From the NCBI GenBank assembly GCA_002434335.1, contig DJJW01000022.1, positions 67,803 to 93,145 of the forward strand: DNA of 25,343 bases. Direction: 5' to 3'. This DNA is from Lachnoclostridium sp. UBA6558 (lineage in GTDB: Bacteria > Bacillota > Clostridia > Lachnospirales > Lachnospiraceae). The translations under genes were made by a program, and so were the position numbers. This document shows, in pieces, positions 16,091-23,769 of this stretch; the stretch's first letter is position 1; each line of letters begins with the position of its first letter. Under the pieces are notes generated by a model that saw only the letters and a list, made by a program, of their open reading frames with translations, had not been told where the DNA came from and searched no databases.

Positions 16091-16981
16091 TTGGAACAGA
16101 ATTATTATATTGAAAAGCGTGATACCTATAATGATCTGCCACTGCAATTCAGCCTTCATATGCAGGTCTTGAACGGAATCGGGGAAATGGCCCATGCCCA
16201 TATGCATGATTATATTGAGATTCTCTACGCTCTCTCCGGAAAGTACCAGATTCTCCTTAATAACAGGGATTATACCTTCAAAGAAGGCGATATGGTTCTG
16301 ATCAATTCCAATGAAATTCATAATGTTTTCTCAGAAAGCGAAGGTTTGAACCGGTATATCTGTATCAAATTTGAACCTGAGTTGCTCTATACCTCCTGGT
16401 CTCTTATTGAAATGAAATATCTGATGCCCTTTATATTAAAAGATTCCTCCCATCAGAAAATATTCACCAGAGAAGAAATAGCAACTACCGTCGTTCCCTC
16501 TCTTATGGAAAATATGAACAAGGAATATACCAAAGCCTCTTACGGATATGAGTTTGCAATCCGTTCAGACCTCTTCCGTTTGTTTTTGTATATTATAAGA
16601 AGCTGGCATGTCCAGAATATTGATTTAAATATTGGTGTTTCGATTAATAAGGAAATGGAGACTCAGCTTAGAAAGGTCTTTGATTATATCGATGAGCGGT
16701 ACAACGAAGATATTACCGCAAGAGAAATGGCGAAATACTGCAATATGAGCTACAGCTATTTTTCCAGAATGTTTAAACGGGTAATGAAGAAAAGTTTCAA
16801 GGAATACCTTAACTATGTACGTATCTCCAAAGCAGAAAAACTTCTGATCAGTACCAACAATACCATAACAGAAATTGCTCTGGAGACAGGGTTTACTACC
16901 TCCAGCTATTTTATCAGTCAGTTTAAGGCACATAAAAATATCAGCCCCAAGCAATATCGTTTGAACTATAGGAATCAGTAG
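16091..16981 (+). CDS. AraC-family transcriptional regulator
   Basis: A 296-residue regulator with an N-terminal cupin-like ligand domain (MAHAHMHDYIEILYALSG, then EGDMVLINSNEIHNV) and a C-terminal double helix-turn-helix. The latter includes DITAREMAKYCNMSYSYFSR, the linker helix EYLNYVRISKAEKLL and the AraC signature ITEIALETGFTTSSYFISQF ending in SPKQYR. I choose the TTG at 16091, because AAGGAG sits exactly 7 nt upstream. The longer ATG start at 16046 lies only 2 nt past a TATAAT and lacks a ribosome site. It is flanked by the dehydrogenase set and the ABC importer, both of which it probably controls in response to the imported sugar. Confidence 0.9.
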   Translation: MEQNYYIEKRDTYNDLPLQFSLHMQVLNGIGEMAHAHMHDYIEILYALSGKYQILLNNRDYTFKEGDMVLINSNEIHNVFSESEGLNRYICIKFEPELLYTSWSLIEMKYLMPFILKDSSHQKIFTREEIATTVVPSLMENMNKEYTKASYGYEFAIRSDLFRLFLYIIRSWHVQNIDLNIGVSINKEMETQLRKVFDYIDERYNEDITAREMAKYCNMSYSYFSRMFKRVMKKSFKEYLNYVRISKAEKLLISTNNTITEIALETGFTTSSYFISQFKAHKNISPKQYRLNYRNQ

Positions 16982-17066
16982 GTGCCCCGTATTGAATGGC
17001 TGGAATCAGTAGGTTCTTGTGTCGAACGACAGGGAGCAGCAGAATCTAAAGTCAACTGAAGGGTTT

Positions 17067-17099
17067 GGCAGGATTTTCATTTATTTGTCCAATCCTGCC
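17067..17099. terminator. Shared hairpin between convergent AraC and permease genes
   Basis: GGCAGGATT (17067-17075) and AATCCTGCC (17091-17099) form a perfect 9-bp stem with a 15-nt loop. It sits between the convergent 3' ends at 16981 and 17125. Neither strand has a strong U tract, so it is a weak or structural bidirectional terminator at best. Confidence 0.5.
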
Positions 17100-17124
17100 G
17101 ATTATATAATTAGTATTTTACTCT

Positions 17125-18012
17125 TTATCCCTTTACTGCACCGGCTGTCATACCATCAATAAAATAGCTCTGAAAACATAAAAACAAAATAAATATTGGT
17201 AATATTGCAAAACAAGACCCTGCTATTAGTAAGTCATAATTATTTCCGTAAGGAGTCAGGAGTGTATTTAAGCCTATGGGCAGTGTAAATTTCGATGCAT
17301 CCCTATATACCAGTAACGGCCAAAGCATACTATTCCAGGCTCCCATTCCGCATAGTATAGCCATTGCTGCAAAAGCGGGTTTTGTAATCGGCAGCATTAT
17401 TTTAAAGCAAATACCTATCTCTGTCCCTCCGTCAATTCTTCCTGCATCTAAAAGTTCTTTCGGTAACCCCGTCATGTATTGCCTGAAAAAGAAAATGGTA
17501 GAAGCACTGCACAGTCCCGGTAATATAACTCCGGCGGTGGTATTTATTAACCTCAGATCTATCATTTCTTTATACAGCGGCAGCATAAGAATTTCAAAAG
17601 GCACCATCATTGTTGCAAGAACCAAGAAGAACAGGAGATTCTTTAATCTATATTCATACATAGTTAACCCATATGCAATAAAATAGCAAACAAATAAGGT
17701 AAGTGCTACTGATAGTACGGTTAACACCATACTGTTTTTAAACCACATAAAATAGCTGTGGGCGCCGGTAAACAGGTATGAATAATTGCTGAGAGTCATT
17801 TCACTTATCTCTATTTTCATGCTAAGTCCATAACGTATAAGCTCTTGTCCCGGCCGAAAGGATGCAAAGAAAATAGTTACAAAGGGAAATATGACGACAG
17901 CTCCTACTATACTAAAAAAAGCAGTAGATAAGATTGAGAATACTCTTTGCTTTTTTTTCATTCCAAGTGCTTTCCTTCTACTTTTATGTAAGGGTGTAAT
18001 AATCTGATCCAA
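17125..18012 (-). CDS. Carbohydrate ABC transporter permease (MalG type)
   Basis: A 295-residue inner-membrane permease of the carbohydrate-uptake-1 family. It has about six hydrophobic helices, beginning with the one near residues 25-50 (ILSTAFFSIVGAVVIFPFVT). The cytoplasmic EAA loop, which contacts the ATPase, is visible as LLDAGRIDGGTEIGICFK followed by IMLPITKPAF. The C terminus FIDGMTAGAVKG is typical of MalG-like subunits. The start is a TTG at 18012 immediately after the stop of the partner permease; a strong AGGAGG lies 8 nt upstream, inside that gene's last codons. The pair should form one heterodimeric channel. Confidence 0.92.
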   Translation of the reverse strand: MDQIITPLHKSRRKALGMKKKQRVFSILSTAFFSIVGAVVIFPFVTIFFASFRPGQELIRYGLSMKIEISEMTLSNYSYLFTGAHSYFMWFKNSMVLTVLSVALTLFVCYFIAYGLTMYEYRLKNLLFFLVLATMMVPFEILMLPLYKEMIDLRLINTTAGVILPGLCSASTIFFFRQYMTGLPKELLDAGRIDGGTEIGICFKIMLPITKPAFAAMAILCGMGAWNSMLWPLLVYRDASKFTLPIGLNTLLTPYGNNYDLLIAGSCFAILPIFILFLCFQSYFIDGMTAGAVKG

Positions 18013-18912
18013 TTATTTCTCCTCCTTTTTAAAAGCTCCATTCATTATTAGCTGGATAATATTAATCCCCAGTGCTATGACTAAAAGCACCAGACCAACA
18101 GCGGATGCATAGCCAAGCTGGTTCTTTTCAATTCCTCTCCGATATAAATATCCAACTATGGTCAGACCGATATTATTAGGGGAAGAATTACCGTTCCATA
18201 GCATAAAACTTTCCAGGAACATGGCTAAGCCTGCATAGACACTTATTGTCAGTACATAAATTGTTGTAGGCTTTAACAAAGGCAGGGTTATATAGAAGAA
18301 TTTATCTGAATTATTTGCACCATCAATTCTTGCAGCTTCATATAGACCGGAATCTATGTTTTTCAGTCCTGCTAAAAAATATAACATATTTACACCGGTC
18401 CATCTCCAACAGGCTATCGTAAGCAGAGCAAAATAACTTGTTGATCTGATCTTAAGCCATTTAATAGGTGCATAGCCAAAGTACTCCAAAAACTGATTCA
18501 TTTGCGAGCCCGCCAGCTCACTAAACATAAGGCGAAAAATTGTACCTGCAACTACAACAGAGGTCAAAGCTGGTAAATACAGCAAGGCTTTATAAAAGCC
18601 TTTCATTTTAACCAGTCTGCTATCCATAAGACAGGCAAACAGCATGGGAAAAGGTATAAGCAGCACCAGTGTCCATAGCATATATTTAAAGCTGTTTAAG
18701 ATTGCCGTGTGAAATGCAGTATCCTTTAATAGCTTTTCATAATTCGTAAATCCAACCCATTCCACTTCTCCGGGTAAAATGGATTGAAAACTCATCTTAA
18801 CCGTACTAAAAAGAGGATAAATCCAGAATATTAAAAAGCTCAAAATAAATGGAAGAACAAATATGTATGGAGCAGCTTTTTGTGAATACAATACTTTTTT
18901 CAATTTTTCCAA
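18013..18912 (-). CDS. Carbohydrate ABC transporter permease (MalF type)
   Basis: A 299-residue inner-membrane permease. The start KAAPYIFVLPFILSFLIFWI gives the first helix, with the family's P-L-F-S-T-V-K-M-S-F segment after it. The EAA loop is LYEAARIDGANNSDKFFYITL followed by PLLKPT, and LRxxRGIEKNQLGYASAVGL-like sequence precedes the last helix. Start: a TTG at 18912, 7 nt after AAGGA; no in-frame ATG nearby fits. It is directly followed by the MalG-type partner and preceded, after a 274-nt gap, by the binding protein. No ATPase gene is present in the locus. Confidence 0.92.
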   Translation of the reverse strand: MEKLKKVLYSQKAAPYIFVLPFILSFLIFWIYPLFSTVKMSFQSILPGEVEWVGFTNYEKLLKDTAFHTAILNSFKYMLWTLVLLIPFPMLFACLMDSRLVKMKGFYKALLYLPALTSVVVAGTIFRLMFSELAGSQMNQFLEYFGYAPIKWLKIRSTSYFALLTIACWRWTGVNMLYFLAGLKNIDSGLYEAARIDGANNSDKFFYITLPLLKPTTIYVLTISVYAGLAMFLESFMLWNGNSSPNNIGLTIVGYLYRRGIEKNQLGYASAVGLVLLVIALGINIIQLIMNGAFKKEEK

Positions 18913-19002
18913 GCAGCCATCCTTCTTTCCTAAAATCTAAAACAATAGGAAGCTGTTACAAAATTCAAACATAGAATATGGTATTTCATACTACACCGTT
19001 GA

Positions 19003-19179
19003 CCAATCACAGTTGACCTGCTTATTGAACGAAAACATTTTGATATCCGTGATGCAAATTCTAATGAATTCCTTCCTTCATTGTGTAAAGAAGCCATATC
19101 TGAAAATCATATTTTTGCAACAGCCCCAGAACTTATAAATCTAATCTTGCTCGATAAAATACCAATAATAATCAATTAA
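19003..19179 (+). other. Open 59-codon stretch without start, possible gene remnant
   Basis: In the gap between the binding protein and the first permease, the plus strand has a frame from after a TGA (19000-19002) to a TAA (19177-19179). It translates as a protein-like sequence (LLIERKHFDIRDANSNEF, later ISENHIFATAPELINLILL). There is no ATG and no ribosome site. Its balanced composition, unlike random AT-rich DNA, suggests a decayed gene end inserted in the operon. I do not recognise the family. The gap shows no other feature. Confidence 0.3.
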
Positions 19180-19186
19180 TTTCTAA

Positions 19187-20587
19187 TCAATAATCAATTT
19201 CCAAAGCTTCTTGAGCGGTTTTTAATTCTTCATTTACATCAGCTTTACTTTCAAAACAATTATTGAGAATTATTGTATTAAATTGCTCTGCTATAGCAGG
19301 ATTAATCTTTCCTACCTTTATCTTGCCTATTTCATCTTTTATTTCATTTAAAGTGTCAAACGGGTTATTTACAAAGTAAGCAATATATTTGTTGCTGGTA
19401 TCCTCTGTAATCTTATCATCTGACCAGATTTCCGTATTTAATGTGTCAAAACCAAGGTTTTCCCATACCTTCACATTACCATCATAAGAAAGTTTGGCAT
19501 ATGCTAAAAATTCAGCAGCCAGATCAGCATTTTTCGATTGATTTGAGACTACTGTTCCGGTTCCTCCAATACCTACAGAACGATCCTGACCTTCTGTAAA
19601 TACCGGACAGGGAGCAATTGCCCAGGTATCTGTCATCTCAGGTAAATAGTTTAAGAATCTGGACATAAACCACATTGCCTTCGGGAAGGATACAATATTT
19701 CCGTCACCTATATTTGCAAAACCCTCTTCCATATCTACGTGACCGCCTGGAGAGATCATCGCAATACCATCGTCTAACCATTTCTGCTGGGTAGTAATCA
19801 TTGTTTTAATAGAATCTAATTCAATATTCGGAGCACCATCCTCTGTCGTATAGTCTTCTCCGAATTCTGCCATTGCAAGCCATAACCAGTCTGTACCTGC
19901 TGTATCGACACTTGTCATAAATACTTTTCCGCCACTGGCTTCTTTTAATTTCTCACCGGCTTTTGCATAATCATCCCAGGTTTTAATGGTCGTATAGTCT
20001 ATTCCGTATTGTTCTAAGATTTTTGTGTTATAGAACATTACCGTTGCACCAACATGAAAATCTATACCATAATAGTTCCCGTCTTTGCTGTAGATATCCA
20101 AACGAGATTGAACGATATCTTCCTGATAAGGTTTAATCACATCATTCAGTGCTCTAAATTGAACTTCACCCTGCATAAAGTTCGGAAACTGTCCGATTTC
20201 AACGTCACATAAATCCGGTGCTCCTTCACCTGTTTGATTTGCCATTATCAGTTTATTATGCATATCTGCATAAGGATAAGTGGTAAATGTAATATTCAGC
20301 TGTTTATCTGGATTTTCAGCATTCCACTTTTCCAACATCTCTGCATAGAAGGAACTATGTAATTCAACAAAAGTCCACATTTCAAGATGAGTTCCATCTT
20401 CAGGACCAACTGTACTTATGGCATCTGCCACTACCTCTTCTGTGCCTGTCTCCTCTGTACCTGCTTCCTCTGTCTTTCCCCCGCTCTCAGAGGATGTTTC
20501 TGTTCCTGCCTTCTTTAAATTACCACATCCAGATAAAATCACAGAAACCACAGCAATGCAAATCAACAAACTCAATAATTTTCTCAT
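19187..20587 (-). CDS. Carbohydrate ABC transporter substrate-binding lipoprotein
   Basis: A 466-residue family-1 extracellular solute-binding protein. The signal peptide MRKLLSLLICIAVVSVILSG ends in a lipobox LSGC (18-21), so the mature protein is anchored by a lipidated Cys21. A low-complexity Glu/Thr/Ser/Gly linker (about 28-52) follows. The ligand-binding domain then starts with LEMWTFVELHSSFYAEML and contains INITFTTYPYADMHNKL-like sequence and GAPDLCDVEIGQ, as in sugar-binding proteins. The ATG has AAGGTG about 7 nt upstream. It is the first gene of the importer, behind a strong promoter and a long leader. The ligand is unknown; a mono- or oligosaccharide or polyol is likely. Confidence 0.92.
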   Translation of the reverse strand: MRKLLSLLICIAVVSVILSGCGNLKKAGTETSSESGGKTEEAGTEETGTEEVVADAISTVGPEDGTHLEMWTFVELHSSFYAEMLEKWNAENPDKQLNITFTTYPYADMHNKLIMANQTGEGAPDLCDVEIGQFPNFMQGEVQFRALNDVIKPYQEDIVQSRLDIYSKDGNYYGIDFHVGATVMFYNTKILEQYGIDYTTIKTWDDYAKAGEKLKEASGGKVFMTSVDTAGTDWLWLAMAEFGEDYTTEDGAPNIELDSIKTMITTQQKWLDDGIAMISPGGHVDMEEGFANIGDGNIVSFPKAMWFMSRFLNYLPEMTDTWAIAPCPVFTEGQDRSVGIGGTGTVVSNQSKNADLAAEFLAYAKLSYDGNVKVWENLGFDTLNTEIWSDDKITEDTSNKYIAYFVNNPFDTLNEIKDEIGKIKVGKINPAIAEQFNTIILNNCFESKADVNEELKTAQEALEIDY

Positions 20588-20600
20588 GACTACACCTTAG

Positions 20601-20624
20601 TGTATCCCATTCTAATGAGATACA
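20601..20624 (-). promoter_or_regulatory. 24-nt inverted repeat next to the binding-protein ribosome site
   Basis: The minus strand reads TGTATCTCATT, AG, AATGGGATACA: an 11-bp stem with one G-U pair, ending 5 nt before the AAGGTG ribosome site of the gene at 20587. As RNA it would fold into a hairpin beside the start; as DNA it is an operator-like palindrome. Confidence 0.5.
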
Positions 20625-20864
20625 GCCACTAACTTTGGTTGGAAGACTCTTCATGGCTCCCTTTCTTTCTTAATTATTTCTTCCTACCCTTCTCCGCTCA
20701 AAATACCGTATGATAGATATGTCCCTTAAGTCTTAGATAACTTTAATTTACTCCTATGGATTACTTGAGATTTAATCGATTACTTAGCAGCTTTTTATTG
20801 GGGAAGTCTCAATAATTCAGGTAAATTATTATATTATTATCTATAGGATTGTTAAGGTTGTATG

Positions 20865-20888
20865 GTATTAATTGTACAATATTAATAC
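20865..20888. promoter_or_regulatory. Palindrome in the ABC operon leader, operator candidate
   Basis: GTATTAAT and ATTAATAC flank an 8-bp centre TGTACAAT. It lies about 27-50 nt downstream of the expected transcription start. Just beside it, TTTACATAT occurs twice with an 11-bp period (about 20890-20909). Placement and symmetry suggest a regulator site. The remaining leader (20625-20864) shows no gene; a short overlapping ORF near 20653 has a badly spaced ribosome site. Confidence 0.4.
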
Positions 20889-20921
20889 TTTACATATTTT
20901 TACATATCTTTTATAAGTAAT

Positions 20922-20951
20922 ATTATACAGTTTCATGGAAATAAATGTCAA
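20922..20951 (-). promoter_or_regulatory. Strong sigma-A promoter of the ABC importer operon
   Basis: Minus strand: perfect -35 TTGACA (20946-20951) and perfect -10 TATAAT (20922-20927), 18-bp spacer. The start point would be near 20915, giving an untranslated leader of about 330 nt before the ATG at 20587. Confidence 0.85.
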
Positions 20952-21107
20952 TCTATTTTTTAAGTATTTTATTTTTTTATAAAGTACTTTTGAATGAAGT
21001 ATCATGAAATAATTTCAGATTATAACTACAGATTTTGAGACATAAAAGTATATAAAAGAAGGTTTTTGTATTTGTGAAAAAGTTCTTTTTGAATATTCAA
21101 CAATATG

Positions 21108-21331
21108 TTCTTCTTTTTGGTGTTCCAAATCCCGTACCAGACTTGTTGTAATAAAATCTCTGGATTTCTGATATTCCCGAAAGGTTTCTCCATCATTCTG
21201 AACACAGTCCAGAATCATTTCAGCTTTATCTTTTTTTGCAATACAAGATATTGTCTTAAATTCGATTGTTAGGTCTTCTGACGTTTTCCCTGTAAATGGA
21301 CAAGATGGGTAGGTCTTCCAGAAATACATGG
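21108..21331 (-). pseudogene. IS110-family transposase fragment (middle part only)
   Basis: The minus-strand translation (YFWKTYPSCPF, then KTSEDLTIEFKTIS, then AKKDKAEMILDCVQNDG, then FREYQKSRDFITTSLVRDLE) matches the transposase at the right end of the window (25041-25268) residue for residue, with scattered changes; the DNA is roughly 85-90% identical by eye. Homology stops on both sides: no N-terminal DEDD catalytic domain and no C-terminal domain. What continues the frame on the left is unrelated AT-rich sequence. It is a dead remnant. Confidence 0.75.
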
Positions 21332-21356
21332 GCAGCAAATAAAAACACAGCCACAA

Positions 21357-21700
21357 TCATCTGATTTTATTTTTAGGAGAAGGAACAACAGAAAAGGGAG
21401 TTACAGAAGAAGTGTTTTTACCCCCTGTACCCCCCGGCAGCATCATTTTACCATAGAAACACTTTGATGTAAATTCATGGTTCACCATGAACCATGGGGC
21501 AGATGAACCCGCTAAAATGATGCAGGTTAAAGAGCCGGGGTCAAAAACCTCCCCGGCTCGAGTTACATCAGCCCGCAATGTGGACTGAGAGAACCTTTTC
21601 ATTGGGGTCGGATTGCGGACATTGGGGTCGTAATCGGGGTTACACACTTACACGTAATTCCCATTTACACGAAAAAATTATGGGGTCATGAACGACTTCT
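21357..21700. mobile_element. Remnant of a second insertion sequence, end repeats only
   Basis: Contains a 10-bp direct repeat ATTGGGGTCG at 21601 and 21621 (exact 20-bp period), further GGGGTC/GGGGTT repeats up to 21695, the palindrome ATGGTTCACCATGAACCAT (about 21477-21495) and a 30-bp block (21514-21543) that recurs exactly at 23683-23712. Multiple short GGGGTC-type end repeats resemble those at IS21-family ends; the family call is tentative. The long open frame here is repeat sequence and not protein-like. Confidence 0.45.
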
Positions 21701-21851
21701 TTAAACCCATAACCAGTGAATCAAGATAATAATCATTTTGAGAATTCGTTTGAACTATTTATCCAATTCAACGCATCTATTTTTAGTAGTTTCTGGTATC
21801 GACTTTCTGATATTATTTCGGTATCGTATGTTCTCAAAGGAGGGAAGCATT

Positions 21852-22127
21852 ATGACCGAACAAGAATTACTGGATATGTTTATTCAGGAGCGTATCAACA
21901 TATTAATTGACACATCCCATAAAAACCAACCTGATAAATCTTAACAGGAAGAGGAAAGGCTTCTACAGACCGAGATTTTTATTGAAAATTTACCCTGTAA
22001 GGAAAAAGAGCTAGTTGAAAATTACATTGACTCGCTTATAAGCCAACTTGCCTCAGAGGAAGCCTTTCTCTATCGGCATGGATTCATAGATGGAATAAAA
22101 GTTCTAAAATATATTAGCAAATTATAA
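21852..22127 (+). pseudogene. Small unrecognised gene with one in-frame stop
   Basis: A 91-codon frame beginning MTEQELLDMFIQERINIL with a very good ribosome site (AAAGGAGG, 8 nt). A TAA at 21942-21944 interrupts it after 30 codons. The same frame then continues without shift for 60 codons (EEERLLQTEIFIENLP, then SLISQLASEEAFLYRHGF, then GIKVLKYISKL) to a TAA at 22125. The C-terminal YxxGFxDGxxLL-like end resembles small Firmicute proteins of unknown function. Either a recent nonsense mutation killed it or only a 30-residue peptide is made. It is the only plus-strand gene in this region. Confidence 0.65.
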
Positions 22128-22137
22128 TAATCAAAAC

Positions 22138-22178
22138 ACCTCCAAGCTGAGTTCTTTACATTAAATCAGTTTGGAGGT
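22138..22178 (-). terminator. Hairpin terminator after immunity-like gene A
   Basis: Minus strand: ACCTCCAAACTGA pairs with TCAGCTTGGAGGT (13 bp, one G-U) and is followed by GTTTTGATTATTAT. It lies 42 nt after the stop of the gene at 22220-22546. A sister hairpin with a compensatory pair change occurs at 23770-23808. Confidence 0.7.
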
Positions 22179-22219
22179 CAACATAATTCCAAAGTGTTAC
22201 CTTAACCCTAAGAGAAGAA

Positions 22220-22546
22220 TTACTCTTCTTCTTTTCTCAAAAACATAGCTATGTTGTTATATGTTATTTCATCATCTTTATTAAAACATTTTTTTATAAG
22301 AGATTCTATTTCGCTTTTTACCTGTTCCTCATCAAAATTTTTTGTAATCATCCAACCACGATTTAACATTATTCCAAAATCAGAAAAATCTCTTGCTAAG
22401 CGCTTAATGCTAATTAGATTAAAATCATAAACTTCATAAGCACCATCAATTTCCTCCGGGCCAATAAAAACTTGATATAAAAAAAAGAAATCATCTACAT
22501 CTTCCCCAAATTCTTCTTGCAATGAATTTAATGCCTTTATTATCAT
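22220..22546 (-). CDS. Putative immunity protein of toxin cassette A
   Basis: A 108-residue soluble, acidic protein: MIIKALNSLQEEFGEDVDDF, then FFLYQVFIGPEEIDGAYEVY, LISIKRLARDFSDFGIML and an acidic helical C terminus ending FLRKEEE. I do not recognise the exact family. Context gives the role: it starts 18 nt after the end of a polymorphic-toxin C-terminal reading frame, with AGGAGG 5 nt before its ATG, and is followed by a terminator. That is the standard toxin-immunity layout, in which the small downstream protein binds and blocks the toxin in the cytoplasm. Its frame is intact although the toxin next to it is broken. Confidence 0.7.
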   Translation of the reverse strand: MIIKALNSLQEEFGEDVDDFFFLYQVFIGPEEIDGAYEVYDFNLISIKRLARDFSDFGIMLNRGWMITKNFDEEQVKSEIESLIKKCFNKDDEITYNNIAMFLRKEEE

Positions 22547-22564
22547 ATTCTCCTCCTAAAATTA

Positions 22565-22963
22565 TCAATCTAATATATCTACATGTACATTTTTTAATTG
22601 ACTTGTATGCCAGCCTGGATTGGGCTGTGGATTTCTAACCATAATATTTTCCTAAAAATTTGCTCTCCACATTCCTTCTTTAGGTTTATATTGTATTCGA
22701 AATGCTCGCATTCCATCTGTACTCGAATATCCTATAATTTCACCATTAGCACCATGAATCTCCTTATATGAATCACCAACCCATGATTTGCCTGTTGATA
22801 ATGCGTTATTACGAGTAGTACTGCCTATAGTTTATAAACCTTTACCTGAATCTCTCACTCCAAGTAAGGTTTGTGTATCAGAAAGATTATCTACATATCC
22901 CTCATGCCACCACTTAGGCTTTCCCGAACCCTCAGGTGGAGTACTGAGATATGCGATGAACGG
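22565..22963 (-). pseudogene. Polymorphic-toxin C-terminal domain A, two in-frame stops
   Basis: A 132-codon minus-strand frame from PFIAYLSTPPEGSGKPKWW to NPGWHTSQLKNVHVDILD and a TGA at 22565. In between lie NNALSTGKSWVGDSYKEIHG and SSTDGMRAFRIQYKPKEGMW, a pattern I associate with C-terminal toxin domains of Rhs/LXG-type polymorphic toxins. The frame is unbroken except for a TAA at 22832-22834 and a TAG at 22652-22654, each one C-to-T change from a Gln codon. It has no start codon of its own: its upstream side meets the IS110 end at about 22964. An orphan, decayed toxin tip is the best reading; nuclease activity is possible but unproven. Confidence 0.6.
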
Positions 22964-22981
22964 TGAATTTTCGTATTCAAT

Positions 22982-23007
22982 AAAAAAAAATAGCACGCCT
23001 TTGTGCT
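22982..23007. terminator. Terminator at the IS110 3' end, copy A
   Basis: AGCAC (22992-22996) and GTGCT (23003-23007) form a 5-bp stem, with nine A on the left and a GTTTTT run on the right, so it can act on both strands. It stands just after the transposase remnant (minus strand). Copy B has the same structure at 24543-24569. Confidence 0.6.
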
Positions 23008-23024
23008 GTTTTTAAATAGAAAAA

Positions 23025-23238
23025 TTACTGTTCTTTTTCTGGCAGTGGTTCCCGGTATTCCGTCTTATTTTTCATCATTCCGTACACTATGTTCACCAAT
23101 CGGCGCATTATACAGACTAATGCCTGAGACTTTGTCTTTCCTTCACCGATTTTCCGCATATAATAATCATAAAATACCGGATGATTGGGTGCTCCGTTCT
23201 TTGGTATTGATACCATGGTTACCGCCAGGAAATAAAAT
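23025..23238 (-). pseudogene. IS110-family transposase fragment (C-terminal part)
   Basis: Minus-strand residues LFYFLAVTMVSIPKNGAPNH, then FYDYYMRKIGEGKTKSQALV and CIMRRLVNIVYGMMKNK match the C terminus of the right-hand copy (24574-24879). Homology ends at about 23238, where sequence of the second insertion element begins. The catalytic domains are missing. It lies directly upstream (in the minus direction) of toxin domain A. Confidence 0.8.
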
Positions 23239-23735
23239 AAAATGGTATATTTACCCCTGTAACCCCATTTTACCATAAACCCAAATTCCTGTAAATTCCA
23301 TGGTCCACTATGAACCATGGGAGTAGTCAGTTATTATAAATCAATGGCAACACAGAATTAATGTACCATTCTCGTTTAGCCCTGTGTCGCAAAATTTCGC
23401 CCCTGTATGACCTTTGAAACCGATGATGGAACAACGATGCCATTCGGGCAATAAAAAGCCTTGTTGGGCAAATTTGTGAAAAAAGAGGGGTATCCTTTTC
23501 TCTGATAAATGTTTGAATTGCTGTTGCCACCTGTTCAGCTTTCTGCCACTTTTAAAATAAGTCGCATCCATGGCTGTTCTTTTATATATCTTCAAGTCGC
23601 ATACTTGCTGCTATTTAAAAATCTGGTTGAAGAATATTTGCGCTTATTTTCTGCACTAAAACAGGGGTGAACCATGGGGTCGAAAATGATGCAGGTTAAA
23701 GAGCCGGGGTCATAAACAACTCTTTAACTCCTTGA
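23239..23735. mobile_element. Mobile-element debris upstream of IS110 copy A
   Basis: The stretch 23245-23325 is a diverged copy of 21420-21500 (TTTACCCC, ATTTTACCATA, TGTAAATTC, ATGAACCATGGG in the same order), and 23683-23712 repeats 21514-21543 exactly. The middle (23341-23640) has overlapping open frames on the minus strand, one with RRxxMATAIQTFIREKDTPL-like sequence, but none I can assign, and it carries ATGCGACTT twice. Probably the broken inside of the same IS whose ends appear at 21357-21700. Confidence 0.4.
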
Positions 23736-23769
23736 TTAGTTAATCAATAATTATAGCTATTATTCTAGA

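Noticed and set aside
20500..20654. Short leader ORF starting near 20653 that overlaps the start of the binding-protein gene
   Set aside because: Its ribosome site is only about 2 nt from the ATG and the peptide has no attenuator-like codon pattern.
21357..21647. Minus-strand open frame of 96 codons
   Set aside because: It is made of IS end repeats and a palindrome; the translation has no protein-like pattern and no good ribosome site.
22788..23015. Plus-strand open frame of 75 codons
   Set aside because: It lies opposite toxin domain A and the IS110 end; the minus-strand reading explains the sequence better.
23327..23595. Two overlapping minus-strand frames of 67 and 84 codons
   Set aside because: Flanked by IS debris, mutually overlapping and not assignable; neither is convincing as a working gene.
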